From WHSW01 sp963777775 (GTDB taxonomy: Bacteria > Actinomycetota > Thermoleophilia > Solirubrobacterales > 70-9): 64,000 nt of DNA. The notes under the pieces are model-generated. The model saw only the letters and a list, made by a program, of their open reading frames with translations, ran no database searches and was not told the origin of the DNA. Positions 21,622-31,186 of the stretch are shown here, piece after piece (within the stretch, counting starts at the first letter, position 1; every line of letters starts with the position of its first letter). A program made the position numbers and the translations under genes. The stretch lies in NCBI GenBank assembly GCA_963777775.1, contig CAVZRL010000005.1:1-64000 (forward strand), written 5' to 3'.

Positions 21622-22759
21622 GTGATCGCGCGGATGAACGTCGGCGGCCCCGCGTACCACGTCAGCCTGCTCAGCGGCCGCCTCGACCGTGATCGCTACT
21701 CGACGCTCCTCGTCCACGGCCACACCGGCCCGGGCGAAGAATCGTTCGCCGACCTGGCGCGAGAGGAAGGCTGTCGGACCGAGGTGGTCGAGGCCCTCGG
21801 CCCCGAGATCAACCCGATCGCCGACCTCAGGGCGCTGGTCGAGCTGGTCAGGATCACGCGCCGCTACCGGCCCGAGATCGTGCACACGCATACTGCGAAG
21901 GCGGGAGCGCTGGGCCGCCTCGCCGCCCGATTCGCCGTGCGTCCGCGGCCGGTGATCGTCCACACCTACCACGGGCACGTCCTCGAGGGCTACTTCGGGT
22001 CGCTGGTCAGCGCCGCGTACCGGCTGCTCGAGCGCTGGCTGGCGCGCTCGACCGACAGGCTGATCGCGGTCAGCCAGGCGACCGTCGACGATCTCGTGCG
22101 CCTCGGAGTCGCGCCCCGCGACGCGTTTCAGGTCGTGCCGCTGGGACTCGATCTGGCCCGGTTCGACGATCTCGCTCCCGACGCGGGCGCCGACTTTCGC
22201 CGCCGTCTCGGCATGGAACCCGACGAAGTGCTGGTGACCTTCGTCGGGCGCCTGGTCGCGATCAAGCGGGTCGACGTGCTGCTGCGCGCGTTCGCCTCCC
22301 TGCGCGACACCAACCCGCCGCTCCGGCTCGCGATCGTCGGCGACGGCGAGCTGCGCGACGAGCTCGAGCGCCTCGCCGCCGAGCTCGACCTCGGCGAGAG
22401 GGTCCGCTTCGTCGGCTACCGGACCGACATGGCCGAGATCGCCGCCGCCGCCGACGTGGCCGTGCTCAGCTCCGACAACGAGGGCACGCCGGTCTCCCTG
22501 ATCGAGGCCGCCGCGGCCGGGGTCCCGGCGGTGGCGACGGCGGTCGGCGGGGTCCCGGACGTGGTCGCTCCGGAGACCGGGATCCTCGTGCCGGCCGGAG
22601 ACGCGGACGCACTGGCGGCCGGCCTGGCTCGGCTCGCCGCGGACGCGACGCTGCGTGAGCGGATGGGCGAGCAGGGCCCGCGCCCACGTCCGCGAGCGCT
22701 TCGCCGTCGAGCGGCTGCTCGGCGACATCGACGCCCTCTATCAGGAGTTGCTCGGCTAG
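21622..22759 (+). CDS. Glycosyltransferase family 4
   Basis: The body reads VIARMNVGGPAYHVSLLSGR, EIVHTHTAKAGALGRLAARF, IVHTYHGHVLEGYFGS, DRLIAVSQATVDDLVRLGV, VTFVGRLVAIKRVDVLLRAF, LAIVGDGELRDELERLAAE and VAVLSSDNEGTPVSLIEAAA, a complete GT-B enzyme with the E-x7-E donor element. It is intact to ~22670, where a one-base shift hides the natural tail (HVRERFAVERLLGDIDALYQ) ending at 22759. The start is unresolved: the fold begins around 21590 but the only usable start codon in frame is GTG at 21622, so an indel near 21590 is likely. It follows the epimerase with little or no gap. Confidence 0.75.
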
Positions 22760-24050
22760 GCGCGCGGGTGCCCGCAGCCGTCAGCGCCGGCAATGACCGC
22801 GCTGGCGTTCTCGGGCGCGGCCACTGCGATCCACCGCCACCGGAGCCCGACCGCCGCGGCGACCGCGATCAGTGGGATCACGGGCATCAGGAGCCGGGTC
22901 TGTCCCGCTGCTCTCGAAGCGTCGTCGTCGCCGAGCGCGTAGAACGCCACCAAGAGGGTGATCGACCAAAAGGCGAAGCGATTGTCGCTCCATAGCCGGG
23001 CCAGGCCGACGAGAGCCAGGAGATACAGGACAAGGTGCGCGAGCACGAACGCGGGTATCAGGACTCCGTCGACGTCGGCGCTGAAGAACAGGTTCACGCC
23101 GCCGACCCCATACATCGCCGCGAACCAGCCTGGGTGCTCCTGGAAGATGTCGATCGCTCGCGCTCGCATCTGGTCGAGCGCCTCCGGGTCCGCTTGGTGG
23201 TGAGGTAGTCGGCTGCCGTTCTGGATCCCGGAGCGGCACCTGTCGCGGCAGAGATGCGATCAGCGAGAGCTTGCTCGATCTGCACGTGGTTCCTCGCCCG
23301 TTGCCCGCCGCAGTACACCGGTACCTCGTATGAAGTACAGATTCCAGTCGCTCGCCGAGCTGAACGTCGACACACCGAGGTTCTGCTCGTTCGAGTAGGT
23401 CCACAGGAAGTACGGGGCGAGCGAGATCGCAGCGAGGGCGACGCGCCGCCACCAGAATGCGCAGGCGCAAGGCTTGGCGAAATGAGACGACGAGCAGGAT
23501 TGCGAGCAGCGAGGCCGAGTCCGAGCCCTGCGGGCTTGACGAGCAGCGCGAACCCTGCGGCGAGTCCTGAGAGAACGGCATACACGATCGACGCGCTCGG
23601 GGTTGCGAACCGCGGCCAGCGCGAGAACCACGGCCCCGACGAATGCGAGCGCGAAGAGCGGCTCCGACATCGCTGTCATCGCCATCCGGGCGCTGGTCGG
23701 CTCGATGGCCATGATCAGGGCGGCGAGCGAGGCATGTCCTCGCCGCTAGCCCCAGCATTCGAGCGAGCAGATAGGTGAGCGGAACGATGGCGACCGAGAG
23801 CAAGACGTTGATCCCGATCGGGAAGCCACTCACTATCGCCGGGCGAAAGGATGAGACCGAGTGCGATCAGCGCCGGCCATCCGGGTGGCCGAAGAACGAA
23901 CGTCGGCTCGTCGAAGCTGAGCTCGTGGCGCAGGTGCGTGCCCAGCAGCCAGTAATCCTGGCCATCTCCTCCACCGAGCTCAAGGGGATCGTCCGACCCG
24001 GCGGCAAAGACGACGAAGTAGACAGCGCGCACCAGAAGCGCGAGTACCAC
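22756..24050 (-). CDS. GT39/ArnT-like integral membrane glycosyltransferase, frame-disrupted
   Basis: Several minus-strand frames rebuild a polytopic membrane protein. ALLVRAVYFVVFAAGSDDPL is followed by GGGDGQDYWLLGTHL, whose acidic residues sit in the first periplasmic loop as in lipid-linked-sugar transferases. Next come FVLRPPGWPALIALGLIL, INVLLSVAIVPLTYLLARML, AMTAMSEPLFALAFVGAVVL, ISLAPYFLWTYSNEQN and, in the last frame, VLIPAFVLAHLVLYLLALVG and QTRLLMPVIPLIAVAAAVGL. At least four frame changes occur between 23880 and 23150. The R-x-PPG loop and final QTRLLMP-type loop fit the ArnT/PMT superfamily, which uses polyprenyl-phosphate sugars outside the membrane. The start may lie up to ~90 bases upstream of 24050. 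Confidence 0.6.
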
Positions 24051-24144
24051 GATGGCGAGCAGAGGGTGCTGTGCGAGGAGCCTTGGGAGAGCGCTCTTGT
24101 CGCCTGTGGCCGTCGCGAGAACCGCTACGCACCGGCACAGGCGC

Positions 24145-24444
24145 TCAGTCGCGCTGATGCACTGGCGAAAGCGAGCCGCCCGCGACCGCGGGCAGGATCG
24201 TCACCTCGTCGCCGTCGGAGAGCGGCGTCTCGAGCCCGTCCTGGAAGCGGATGTCCTCCCCGGAGACGAACACGTTGACGAACCGGCGCAGGGTCCCGTC
24301 CTCGGTGATCCGCTCGCGGAGGTCCGAATGGGCGTCGAAGACCGCGTCGAGCGCCTCGCCGACGGTCTCGCCGTCGACCTCGACCTCGTCCTCGCCGTCC
24401 GTCACCGCCCGCAGCTGGGCCGGGATCTTGACCGTGACTGCCAT
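24145..24444 (-). CDS. cysO: CysO/MoaD-type ubiquitin-like sulfur carrier with C-terminal extension
   Basis: The 99-residue beta-grasp protein reads MAVTVKIPAQLRAVTDGEDE, has a central RFVNVFVSGEDIRFQDGLET and ends DGDEVTILPAVAGG plus nine further residues (SLSPVHQRD). The DGD-VTILPAVAGG ending matches mycobacterial CysO, which carries sulfur as a C-terminal thiocarboxylate for cysteine synthesis. CysO ends at the GG, so the tail here would have to be removed before activation, or reflects a sequencing slip. It lies 26 bases downstream of the threonine-synthase-like gene and shares its SAM riboswitch, supporting a sulfur role. MoaD or ThiS function cannot be excluded. No adenylating enzyme or Mec+-like peptidase is present in this window. 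Confidence 0.75.
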   Translation of the reverse strand: MAVTVKIPAQLRAVTDGEDEVEVDGETVGEALDAVFDAHSDLRERITEDGTLRRFVNVFVSGEDIRFQDGLETPLSDGDEVTILPAVAGGSLSPVHQRD

Positions 24445-24470
24445 CGCCCGAAATCTAGCTCAGCGTCCGC

Positions 24471-25716
24471 TCAGAGCGCCGCCGGGACGAGCGGCTCGTC
24501 GTCGTGGAGCGTGGCCTCGAACGACTCCAGCGAGGCGTCGATCTCGGCGATCTCGAACCCGGGGCGAACCGCGTCGAGCGTCTTCAGCCCGTCGCCGGTG
24601 ATCACCGCGACGACCCGCTCGCCGGGCGCGATCGCGCCCGCGGCGGCGAGCTTGGCCAGGACCGCGGTGGTGACCCCGCCGGCGGTCTCGGTGAAGATCC
24701 CGGTCGTCTCGGCGAGCAGGCGGATGCCGGCCCGGATCTGCTCGTCGTCGACCGCATCGATCGAGCCCCCGGTCCGGCGGGCGAGCTCGAGCGCGTAGGG
24801 GCCGTCGGCCGGGTCTCCGATCGCGAGGCTCTTGGCGATCGTCTCGGGGCGCTGCGGGCCGGCACAGCTCCTCGCCCTCGCGGAAGGCGGCGGCGACCGG
24901 GTCGCACCCGGCCGCCTGGGCCCCGTTGAAGCTCGGCAGCTCGCCTTCGACCAGGCCGAGCGCGCGCCACTCGTCCAGCCCCTTTGCGATCCGCGTGAAC
25001 AGCGAGCCCGACGCGATCGGGCAGACGATCCGGTCGGGCAGCGACCAGCCGAGCTGCTCGGCGATCTCGTAGCCGACGGTCTTCGAGCCCTCCGAGTAGT
25101 AGGGACGCAGGTTGACGTTCACGAACGCCCACGGGCGCGACTCGCAGAGCTCCGTGCAGAGCCGGTTGACGTCGTCATAGCTGCCCTTGACGCCGACCAG
25201 CCGCGTCCCGTGGGCCCCGGTCGCGAGCAGCTTCTGCTCCTCGAGGTCGGCGGGCACGAAGACGTAGGAGTCGAGCCCGGCCGCGGCGGCGTGGGCGGCG
25301 ACCGCGTTGGCGAGGTTGCCGGTCGAGGCACAGGCGACGGTCTCGAAGCCGAGCTCGCGCGCCTTTGCGATCGCGACGGCGACGACGCGGTCCTTGAACG
25401 AGTGGGTCGGGTTGGCGGCGTCGTTCTTGACCCAGACCTCGTCGAGGCCGAGCCGCTCGGCGAGCCGGTCGGCGCGCACGAGCGGGGTCAGGCCGGGCTG
25501 AAGCGGGTCGACCGGGCGCTCGCCGAACGGCAGGAAGTCCGCGTAGCGCCAGATCCCCTGCGGGCCGGCCTGGATCTTGCGCTTCGCCTCCGCCGGGTCG
25601 AGACCCGAGTGGTCGTAGGCGACCTCGAGCGGGCCGAAGCACTGCTCGCACACGTAGCGCGCCTCGAGCGGGTAGCTGGCTCCGCATTCCTTGCAACTGA
25701 GAGACCTCGGTGCCAT
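24471..25716 (-). CDS. thrC: Threonine synthase-like PLP enzyme, one frameshift
   Basis: The ATG at 25716 starts an N-terminal zinc ribbon (CKECGASYPLEARYVCEQCF) typical of one branch of threonine synthases. TPLVRADRLAERLGLDEVWV and NPTHSFKDRVVAVAIAKA follow, with the PLP-binding Lys, then CASTGNLANAVAAHAAAAG, the phosphate-binding loop, and VCPIASGSLFTRIAKGLDEW. A one-base shift near 24865 breaks the frame; the other frame continues ETIAKSLAIGDP, TTAVLAKLAAAGAI and ERVVAVITGDGLKTLDAV to a stop at 24471. It would convert O-phosphohomoserine to threonine. Fold-type II relatives also include cysteine synthases, and the partner CysO-like gene and SAM riboswitch make a sulfur-linked role worth considering. 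Confidence 0.8.
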
Positions 25717-25756
25717 CTCTGGTGAAGCTCCTTCCGGCTTTCGCGATTCGACTACG

Positions 25757-25788
25757 AAAAAGACCTCTGCTTGTTGCGAGCAGAGGTC
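25757..25788 (-). terminator. Rho-independent terminator of the SAM riboswitch
   Basis: On the minus strand the arms gacctctgct and agcagaggtc (25762-25771 and 25779-25788) form a perfect 10-bp stem with a seven-base loop, followed by a run of five U. It lies between the riboswitch aptamer and the thrC start, so it is the expression platform: ligand binding should allow this hairpin to form and stop transcription. Confidence 0.85.
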
Positions 25789-25806
25789 CGAACCGGACTT
25801 CCACTC

Positions 25807-25914
25807 ACATCTCCCAGGCTCCTCGCCTGCTGGAATTGGCACCTTTCTCCGGTCTTGCGACCTTCGATGGTTGCCGGGGCTTCGTCGGGCCAGTCCCTCC
25901 ACCCCTCTGGATGC
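25807..25914 (-). promoter_or_regulatory. SAM-I (S-box) riboswitch upstream of thrC-cysO
   Basis: Read on the minus strand, the stretch carries the conserved S-box blocks in order: agaggggtggagggactggc, ccccggcaacc, aggtgccaattccagcagg and gggagatgtgag. The P1 helix can be drawn from gcatc (25910-25914) with gatgt (25807-25811). Sequence and spacing match the SAM-I aptamer, which binds S-adenosylmethionine and turns off downstream genes. A perfect intrinsic terminator follows at 25757-25788. The next gene is threonine-synthase-like, then a CysO-like carrier. Confidence 0.9.
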
Positions 25915-26023
25915 AGCGGTTATGTGGGCCGGCACGATAGCAACCCGGCGCCCGCGAGGGCGCTCGCCGTCGCGTAGGCTGTCCGCGTGCCGATGACCGA
26001 GCTGCAGAGCGAGACGAGCAACG

Positions 26024-27031
26024 ATGCCGAGCCTTCCCAAGCCAAGGCTGCGCCGCCAGCGCGGTGCCGAGCTCGCTGCTCCGGCTGAGCCGCGCGAGCG
26101 CCAGCCCGAGGTCGAGGTCATCCAGGGGCCCGGCCTGCGCTGGGTCAACATCGAGCGCCCGACCCCGATCGAGTGCGCCTGGCTCGCGGAGCAGTTCGAC
26201 TTCCACGCCCTCGACCTCGAGGACGTGCTGTCGCGCAACGAGCGCCCGAAGATCGACGAGTACCCGGACTACCTGTTCATCGTCCTGAACTTCCCGGTCT
26301 TCGATCGCCAGGTCAAGCGGCTGAACGCCGGCGAGCTCGACATCTTCGTCGGCCGCGACTACCTGGTCACGCTCCCCAACACCCCGCTGCAGCCGATCGA
26401 GTACCTGTTCGAGCGCTGCCGCCAGAAGGAGGACCTGCGCGAGCAGCTCTTCACCCGCGGGTCGGGCTACCTGCTCTACAGGATCGTCGACGACGCCTTC
26501 GACTACTGCTTCCCGATGCTGCGCAAGATCAACAACAAGCTCGACGCGCTCGAGGACGAGATCTTCGAGGAGAGCCGCTCGGAGGACATCGTCCGCGACA
26601 TCTCAAACGCCAAGCAGGAGATCATCAACTTCCGCAAGGTGATCCGACCGCAGCGCCCCGTGCTGCGCGACCTCGAGAAGCTCGAGCAGCCGTTCCTGGC
26701 CCGGGAGGGCGGCGAGCTGGAGATCTACTTCGACGACATCGGCGACGCCCACGAGCGGATCTGGGACATGCTCGAGAACTACAAGGAGGTGGTGGTCGCG
26801 CTCGAGGAGACCAACGAGTCCTACATCTCACACCGGCTCAACGACATCCTCCGGGTGCTGACCGCGTTCAGCGTCATCATCCTGCCGCTGACCCTGATCG
26901 CCAGCCTCTGGGGCATGAACGTCGGCGTCCCCGGCGAGGGCGACCCGGGCGACTTCTGGCTCATCGTCGGCGGGATGACCGCGCTGCTGGTGGCGATGAT
27001 CTTTTACTTCCGCCGCCGCGGCTGGCTCTGA
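26024..27031 (+). CDS. corA: CorA-family magnesium/divalent cation transporter
   Basis: The 335-residue protein has the CorA plan. An N-terminal cytoplasmic alpha/beta domain (LDLEDVLSRNERPKIDEYPD, DIFVGRDYLVTLPNTPLQPI) is followed by a long helical stalk (INNKLDALEDEIFEESRSED, NAKQEIINFRKVIRPQRPVL) and two C-terminal membrane helices. The loop after the first helix contains the hallmark GMN (ASLWGMNVGVPGEGD), and the basic tail FRRRGWL closes the protein. It would form a homopentamer moving Mg2+ (or Co2+/Ni2+) inward. The frame is intact. The gene is divergent from the SAM-riboswitch operon, with ~110 bases between aptamer and start for both promoters. Confidence 0.9.
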   Translation: MPSLPKPRLRRQRGAELAAPAEPRERQPEVEVIQGPGLRWVNIERPTPIECAWLAEQFDFHALDLEDVLSRNERPKIDEYPDYLFIVLNFPVFDRQVKRLNAGELDIFVGRDYLVTLPNTPLQPIEYLFERCRQKEDLREQLFTRGSGYLLYRIVDDAFDYCFPMLRKINNKLDALEDEIFEESRSEDIVRDISNAKQEIINFRKVIRPQRPVLRDLEKLEQPFLAREGGELEIYFDDIGDAHERIWDMLENYKEVVVALEETNESYISHRLNDILRVLTAFSVIILPLTLIASLWGMNVGVPGEGDPGDFWLIVGGMTALLVAMIFYFRRRGWL

Positions 27032-27068
27032 GCGGGCAAGGGCATCGGCGTGAAAGCCCTGGTCGGAC

Positions 27069-28383
27069 GTGACAACCCCTGGCAGCGAGGGTGAGGCGCA
27101 CGTTCATGCGGCCGTGTTCGTTGGCAGCTTTCCGAGGTACAGCGAGACGTTCATTACCGGTCAGCTTTCGCGCCTCCTCGCCCACGGACAGGGGGTGGAG
27201 ATCTATTCGCTCCAAGGCCCTCCGGCTCCCGAAGAGGCCGCCCTGGCGCCCGAGGCCCTCTTGCGGCGGACCACATATATCGGGACTCCTGGACTCACGC
27301 GCACAGCGGTTACGCGGTGCCGGCATACGTGCGCTCCGAATAGCGGCACGTGCTCCGGGGCCAGTGCTCAGCTCGGTACGACCTGGGCAACGGACGCTGC
27401 GGAACCTTTCGGCCCTTTACGCCGTCGACAGCCTGCTGCAGAACCGCCCCGAGGCCGATGTACTGCACGCTCATTTTGGGACGATCGCGAACGCCTTCCT
27501 GCTGGGGCCCGCGCTGCTCCACGCTCCCCTGCTCGTCACCTTCCACGGTGGGGACCACAACAGCGCCATTCAAGCGCGGGGTCCAAACCTCTACCGGCAG
27601 CTCTTCCGGACTGCCGATGGGGTCACGGTGAACAGCGAGCACGCACGGGCAGTCCTCGAGGGTCTCGGCTGCCCGCCAGAGCGGATCCACAAGGTCCCGA
27701 TCGGCATCGACCTGGCCTCCTTTTCCTTCTCGGCCCGCGAGCTCGGAGATCACGCGCCGGCACGCCTCCTGACGGTGGCGAGGCTCGTCGAGAACAAGGG
27801 TGTCGCCTACGCGCTCCGTGCAGTCGAGAAGGTCACGGCCCAGCATCCGAATCTCCGCTACGAGATCATCGGCGATGGTCCGCTCGGTAATGACTTGAAA
27901 CGCCTCTCGCGCGAGCTTGGTCTCGAGGACGTGGTCACATTCCACGGCCGCCGCGACAACGACTTCGTCCGCGAGCGGATGGCGGAGTGCCACCTGTTCT
28001 TGCTGCCGAGCGTCACCGCCGCCGACGGCGCCCGCGAGGGTACGCCGGTGAGCCTGCTCGAGGCGCAAGCGCGGGGCATGCCGGTCCTTTCGACGCTTCT
28101 CACCGGCATCCCAGAGATCGTCGTCGACGGCGTCACGGGATTTCTCGTGCAGGAGCGCGATGTCGATGCACTGGCCGACCGGCTCGGGGTTCTCCTGCGC
28201 CATCCCGAACGCTGGCCGGAAATCGGTCGCGCCGGCCGGGAGAACGTCGAGCGCCATCATGACATCGACGAGATCACCGAGGGTCTGATCGCGCTCTATC
28301 GGGAGCTGATCGCGGACCGCCGGATGGCGGCCGGCTCCGAGCGGAGTCCCCTCATTCGTAGCGGTCGAGCAGCCGACGGATAG
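27069..28383 (+). CDS. Glycosyltransferase family 4 (WcaL-like), one frameshift
   Basis: The GTG at 27069 opens a frame with AAVFVGSFPRYSETFITGQL, the typical beginning of WcaL/AmsK-type colanic acid glycosyltransferases. Near 27310 the frame shifts and continues with EADVLHAHFGTIANAFLLGP, LLVTFHGGDHNSAI, VTVNSEHARAVLEGLGCP, IGIDLASFSFS, LLTVARLVENKGVAYALRAV and FLLPSVTAADGAREGTPVSL with the glutamates of the donor site, ending at 28383. The enzyme would add a sugar in exopolysaccharide synthesis; it sits outside the main glycan locus, behind corA. Its 3' end overlaps the convergent gene at 28352 by 32 bases. Confidence 0.8.
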
Positions 28384-29269
28384 TGGCCGGCATCGGCGGG
28401 TCGCGGAAGGCGTTGTAGGAGTAGAGGATCTCGTCGCGCCCCTGGCCGCGCTCGCGGAAGCACTCCGGGAACAGCGCCGGGTAGGAGACGCGGAAGCCGT
28501 ACCCGGCCTGCTGTCCGGCACGTCGGCGGAGCAGGCGCTGGCGCTCGCTCGTGTTGAGCCGCTCGATGAATCTGCAGCCGCCGCCCCGCGCGCGGCCGGG
28601 GTCGTTGTGGAGGTGGTACATGACCGGGATCTGCGCCGAGAGCCGGCGCACGGCGCCGAGCCGCAGGCGCAGCCGGAAGTCCTGCACCGCGAGGTAATCC
28701 GAGCGCAGCGGCATCGGATGCTTGCGGCGGGCGAAGCCGAACACGTTGCCGCCGATCCACTCGCCGTGTCGGTGCGCGGACTCGATCGCGGTCCGGATCA
28801 TCCGCGGGCGACGGCGAAAGGCGACCGAGTAGAAGTCGAAGAACCAGCCGTCGTTGTGAAGCCTCGAGCGCACCCGCCTCATCATCGCCCGCAGCTGGCG
28901 GCCGTTTCGGTACTGCTTCGCGTTCAGCACGACGTCGAACTGCGCCCCGGGACTGGTGGCGCGGACGACGGCGGTGATCCGGTTCCAGGCGCGGATCTCG
29001 ACCCGATTCGGGTGCTGGTTGCGCGCGTAGCGGACCAGCCCGGTGACCCAGGTGGGCCGCAGGCCGGCCAGCGCGCGGGCGATCCGGCCCGCGTTCGTGT
29101 TGCGCACGGTGGAGATCCGGGTGTGGTGTACGCGCGCCGAGACGATTCGCGAGAGCTGCTCGGGGAAGGCGGCGACCGGAGCCGCCGGGGGCGGAGACGG
29201 GGGCGCATCGGCGGCCGCGAGCGAGGCGATCACTGCGAAGCTGAGCAGCGCTGCGGACAAGGCCTTCAT
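28352..29269 (-). CDS. Secreted protein of unknown function
   Basis: The ATG at 29269 begins a clear signal peptide (MKALSAALLSFAVIASLAAA). The 305-residue protein continues with LSRIVSARVHHTRISTVRNT, FDVVLNAKQYRNGRQLRAMM, WFFDFYSVAFRRRPRMIRTA and HRHGEWIGGNVFGFARRKHP, then IPVMYHLHNDPGRARGGGCR and a C-terminal YSYNAFRDPPMPATIRRLLD. The alternation of short hydrophobic strands with basic helices suggests an alpha/beta barrel, perhaps related to the barrel proteins at 8700 and 53324, but no known family was recognised. It is intact and monocistronic. Its high arginine content may indicate contact with acidic cell-wall glycans, which is speculation. Confidence 0.6.
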   Translation of the reverse strand: MKALSAALLSFAVIASLAAADAPPSPPPAAPVAAFPEQLSRIVSARVHHTRISTVRNTNAGRIARALAGLRPTWVTGLVRYARNQHPNRVEIRAWNRITAVVRATSPGAQFDVVLNAKQYRNGRQLRAMMRRVRSRLHNDGWFFDFYSVAFRRRPRMIRTAIESAHRHGEWIGGNVFGFARRKHPMPLRSDYLAVQDFRLRLRLGAVRRLSAQIPVMYHLHNDPGRARGGGCRFIERLNTSERQRLLRRRAGQQAGYGFRVSYPALFPECFRERGQGRDEILYSYNAFRDPPMPATIRRLLDRYE

Positions 29270-29321
29270 CGGCCGCCAGCCTAATGCGCGGCGCCGGCTG
29301 CGGTCCCGCCGGCTCCCTAGG

Positions 29322-29822
29322 ATGGGTGGTGTGGCCAGCGAGCGGATCTGGGCGCCGTGGCGCCTCGAGTACGTGAAGGACGCGTCCAAGGACTCAGAGC
29401 AGGAGTGCATCTTCTGCGTCAAGCCCGCGGCGGGCGACGACGAGGCGAGCCTGATCGTGCACCGCGGCGAGCGTTGCTTCGTGATCCTGAACCTGTTCCC
29501 GTACACGAACGGGCACCTGATGGTGGCGCCGTTCGAGCACCTCGGCTCGATCACCGAGCTGTCGGCCGAGACGATCGCCGAGATGATGGACCTCGCCCAG
29601 CGCGCGATGCGCGGGCTCGAGCAGCACTACGCCCCGCACGGCTACAACGTCGGCTTCAACCAGGGCCGGGTCGCCGGCGCCGGGGTCGAGCACCACATCC
29701 ACATGCACGTCGTCCCGCGCTGGGGCGGCGACACCAACTTCATGCCGGTGCTCGCCGACACGCGGGTGATGCCACAGTCGCTCGAGCAGAGCTACGAGAC
29801 GCTGCGCGATGTCTTCGACTGA
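29322..29822 (+). CDS. HIT-family nucleotide hydrolase/phosphorylase
   Basis: The ~166-residue protein starts at ATG 29322 (or GTG 29331: VASERIWAPWRLEYVK). ECIFCVKPAAGDDEASLIVH supplies the paired cysteines often binding zinc in HIT proteins, and LNLFPYTNGHLMVAPFEH is a conserved strand-loop. EHHIHMHVVPRWGGDTNFMP contains the catalytic histidine triad. IWAPWRLEYV and WGGDTNFMP resemble the actinobacterial Ap4A phosphorylase branch, which splits diadenosine tetraphosphate. It overlaps the next gene by 14 bases (manB ATG at 29809), so it is the first gene of a five-gene coupled operon. Confidence 0.85.
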   Translation: MGGVASERIWAPWRLEYVKDASKDSEQECIFCVKPAAGDDEASLIVHRGERCFVILNLFPYTNGHLMVAPFEHLGSITELSAETIAEMMDLAQRAMRGLEQHYAPHGYNVGFNQGRVAGAGVEHHIHMHVVPRWGGDTNFMPVLADTRVMPQSLEQSYETLRDVFD

Positions 29823-31186
29823 GGTCGCCGAGCAGATCTTCAAGGCCTACGACGTCCGCGGCCTGTACGGGTCCGAGATGGACGGCGAGGTCAACTACCG
29901 GCTCGGCCGCGCCTTCGCCCGGGTGCTCGCCGATCTGCGCGACAAGCCGTGCGCCGAGCTGCGGATCGGGCTCGGCCGCGACATGCGCCTGCAGGCGCCC
30001 GAGATGGCGGGGCGGCTTTGCGACGGCCTGGTCGACGAGGGGGTGACGGTGATCGACGCCGGGATGGTCGGCACCGAGATGCTCTATTTCCTGGTCGGCT
30101 CGCGGGGCCTCGACGGCGGCGCGATGGTGACCGCGTCGCACAACCCGAAGGCCTACACCGGGGTGAAGCTGGTCCGCGAGGGCGCCCTGGCGCTCTCGGG
30201 CGACGCCGGGATCGGCGAGGTACGCGACCTGGTCCTGGCCGGGATGCCCGAGCGCCCCCGGCGGAGGCTCGGTCGAGGACGTCGACGTCTACCCCGACTT
30301 CCAGGCGCACGCGCTCTCGTTCATCGATCCCGATGCGGTCAAGCCGCTGCGGGTAGTGGTCGACGGCGGCAACGGGATGGCCGGGCCGATGGTCGGGCCG
30401 TTGCTCGAGCGGCTCGGGCTCGACCTGGTCGAGACCTACTGGGCTCCCGACGGCGAGTTCCCCGACCACGAGCCGAACCCGCTCCTGCCCGAGAATCGCC
30501 AATTCGTCATCGACCGGGTGCTCGGCGAGGGCGCCGATCTCGGGATCGCCTGGGACGGAGACGCCGACCGCTGCTTCTTCATCGACGACACGGGCGAGTT
30601 CGTCGACGGCGACTTCCTGACCGCGCTGCTCGCCCGCCAGGTGCTCGGAAAGCAACCGGGGGCGACGATCCTCTACGACGTCCGCGCCAGCCGCGCGGTC
30701 CCCGACACCGTCGGCGAGCTCGGCGGGCGCTCGTTCACGAACCGGGTCGGCCACGCCTTCTTCAAGATCGCGATGCGCGAGCACGACGCGGCCTTCGGCG
30801 GCGAGGTCTCGGGCCACTACTACTTCCGCGACTTCTGGTGCGCGGACTCGGGCACGGTGCCCGCCCTGCTCGTGCTCGAGCTGCTCTCGACCTCGGGCAA
30901 GCGGCTTTCCGAGCTGGTCGGCGAGTTTCGCGATCACTACTTCATCTCGGGCGAGATCAACTCCGAGGTCGCCGACCCGGAGGCGAAGATGCGCGAGCTC
31001 GCCGCCCGCCATCCCGAGGCCGAGATCGACTGGCTCGACGGGGTCTCGGTCGACTACCCGGACTGGCACTTCAACGTCCGCCCCTCGAACACCGAGCCGC
31101 TGCTGCGCCTGAACCTCGAATCGCTGGTCTCCCCTGAGGACATGGAGCAAAAGCGCGACGAGGTGCTGGCGTTCATTCGTTCGTGA
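29809..31186 (+). CDS. manB: Phosphomannomutase/phosphoglucomutase, one frameshift
   Basis: The protein begins VAEQIFKAYDVRGLYGSEMD, the usual start of ManB/AlgC enzymes. The active-site serine loop is AMVTASHNPKAYTGVKLVR, the metal-binding loop GIAWDGDADRCFFID, the sugar-binding loop AFGGEVSGHYYFRDF, and the phosphate site FNVRPSNTEPLLRLN. A one-base insertion near 30262 splits the gene into two frames; joined, the length is ~459 residues, normal for the family. It interconverts hexose 6-phosphate and hexose 1-phosphate, feeding GDP-mannose or UDP-glucose synthesis and thus the glycan locus. It overlaps the HIT gene before it and the MBL gene after it (GTGA at 31183). Confidence 0.88.
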
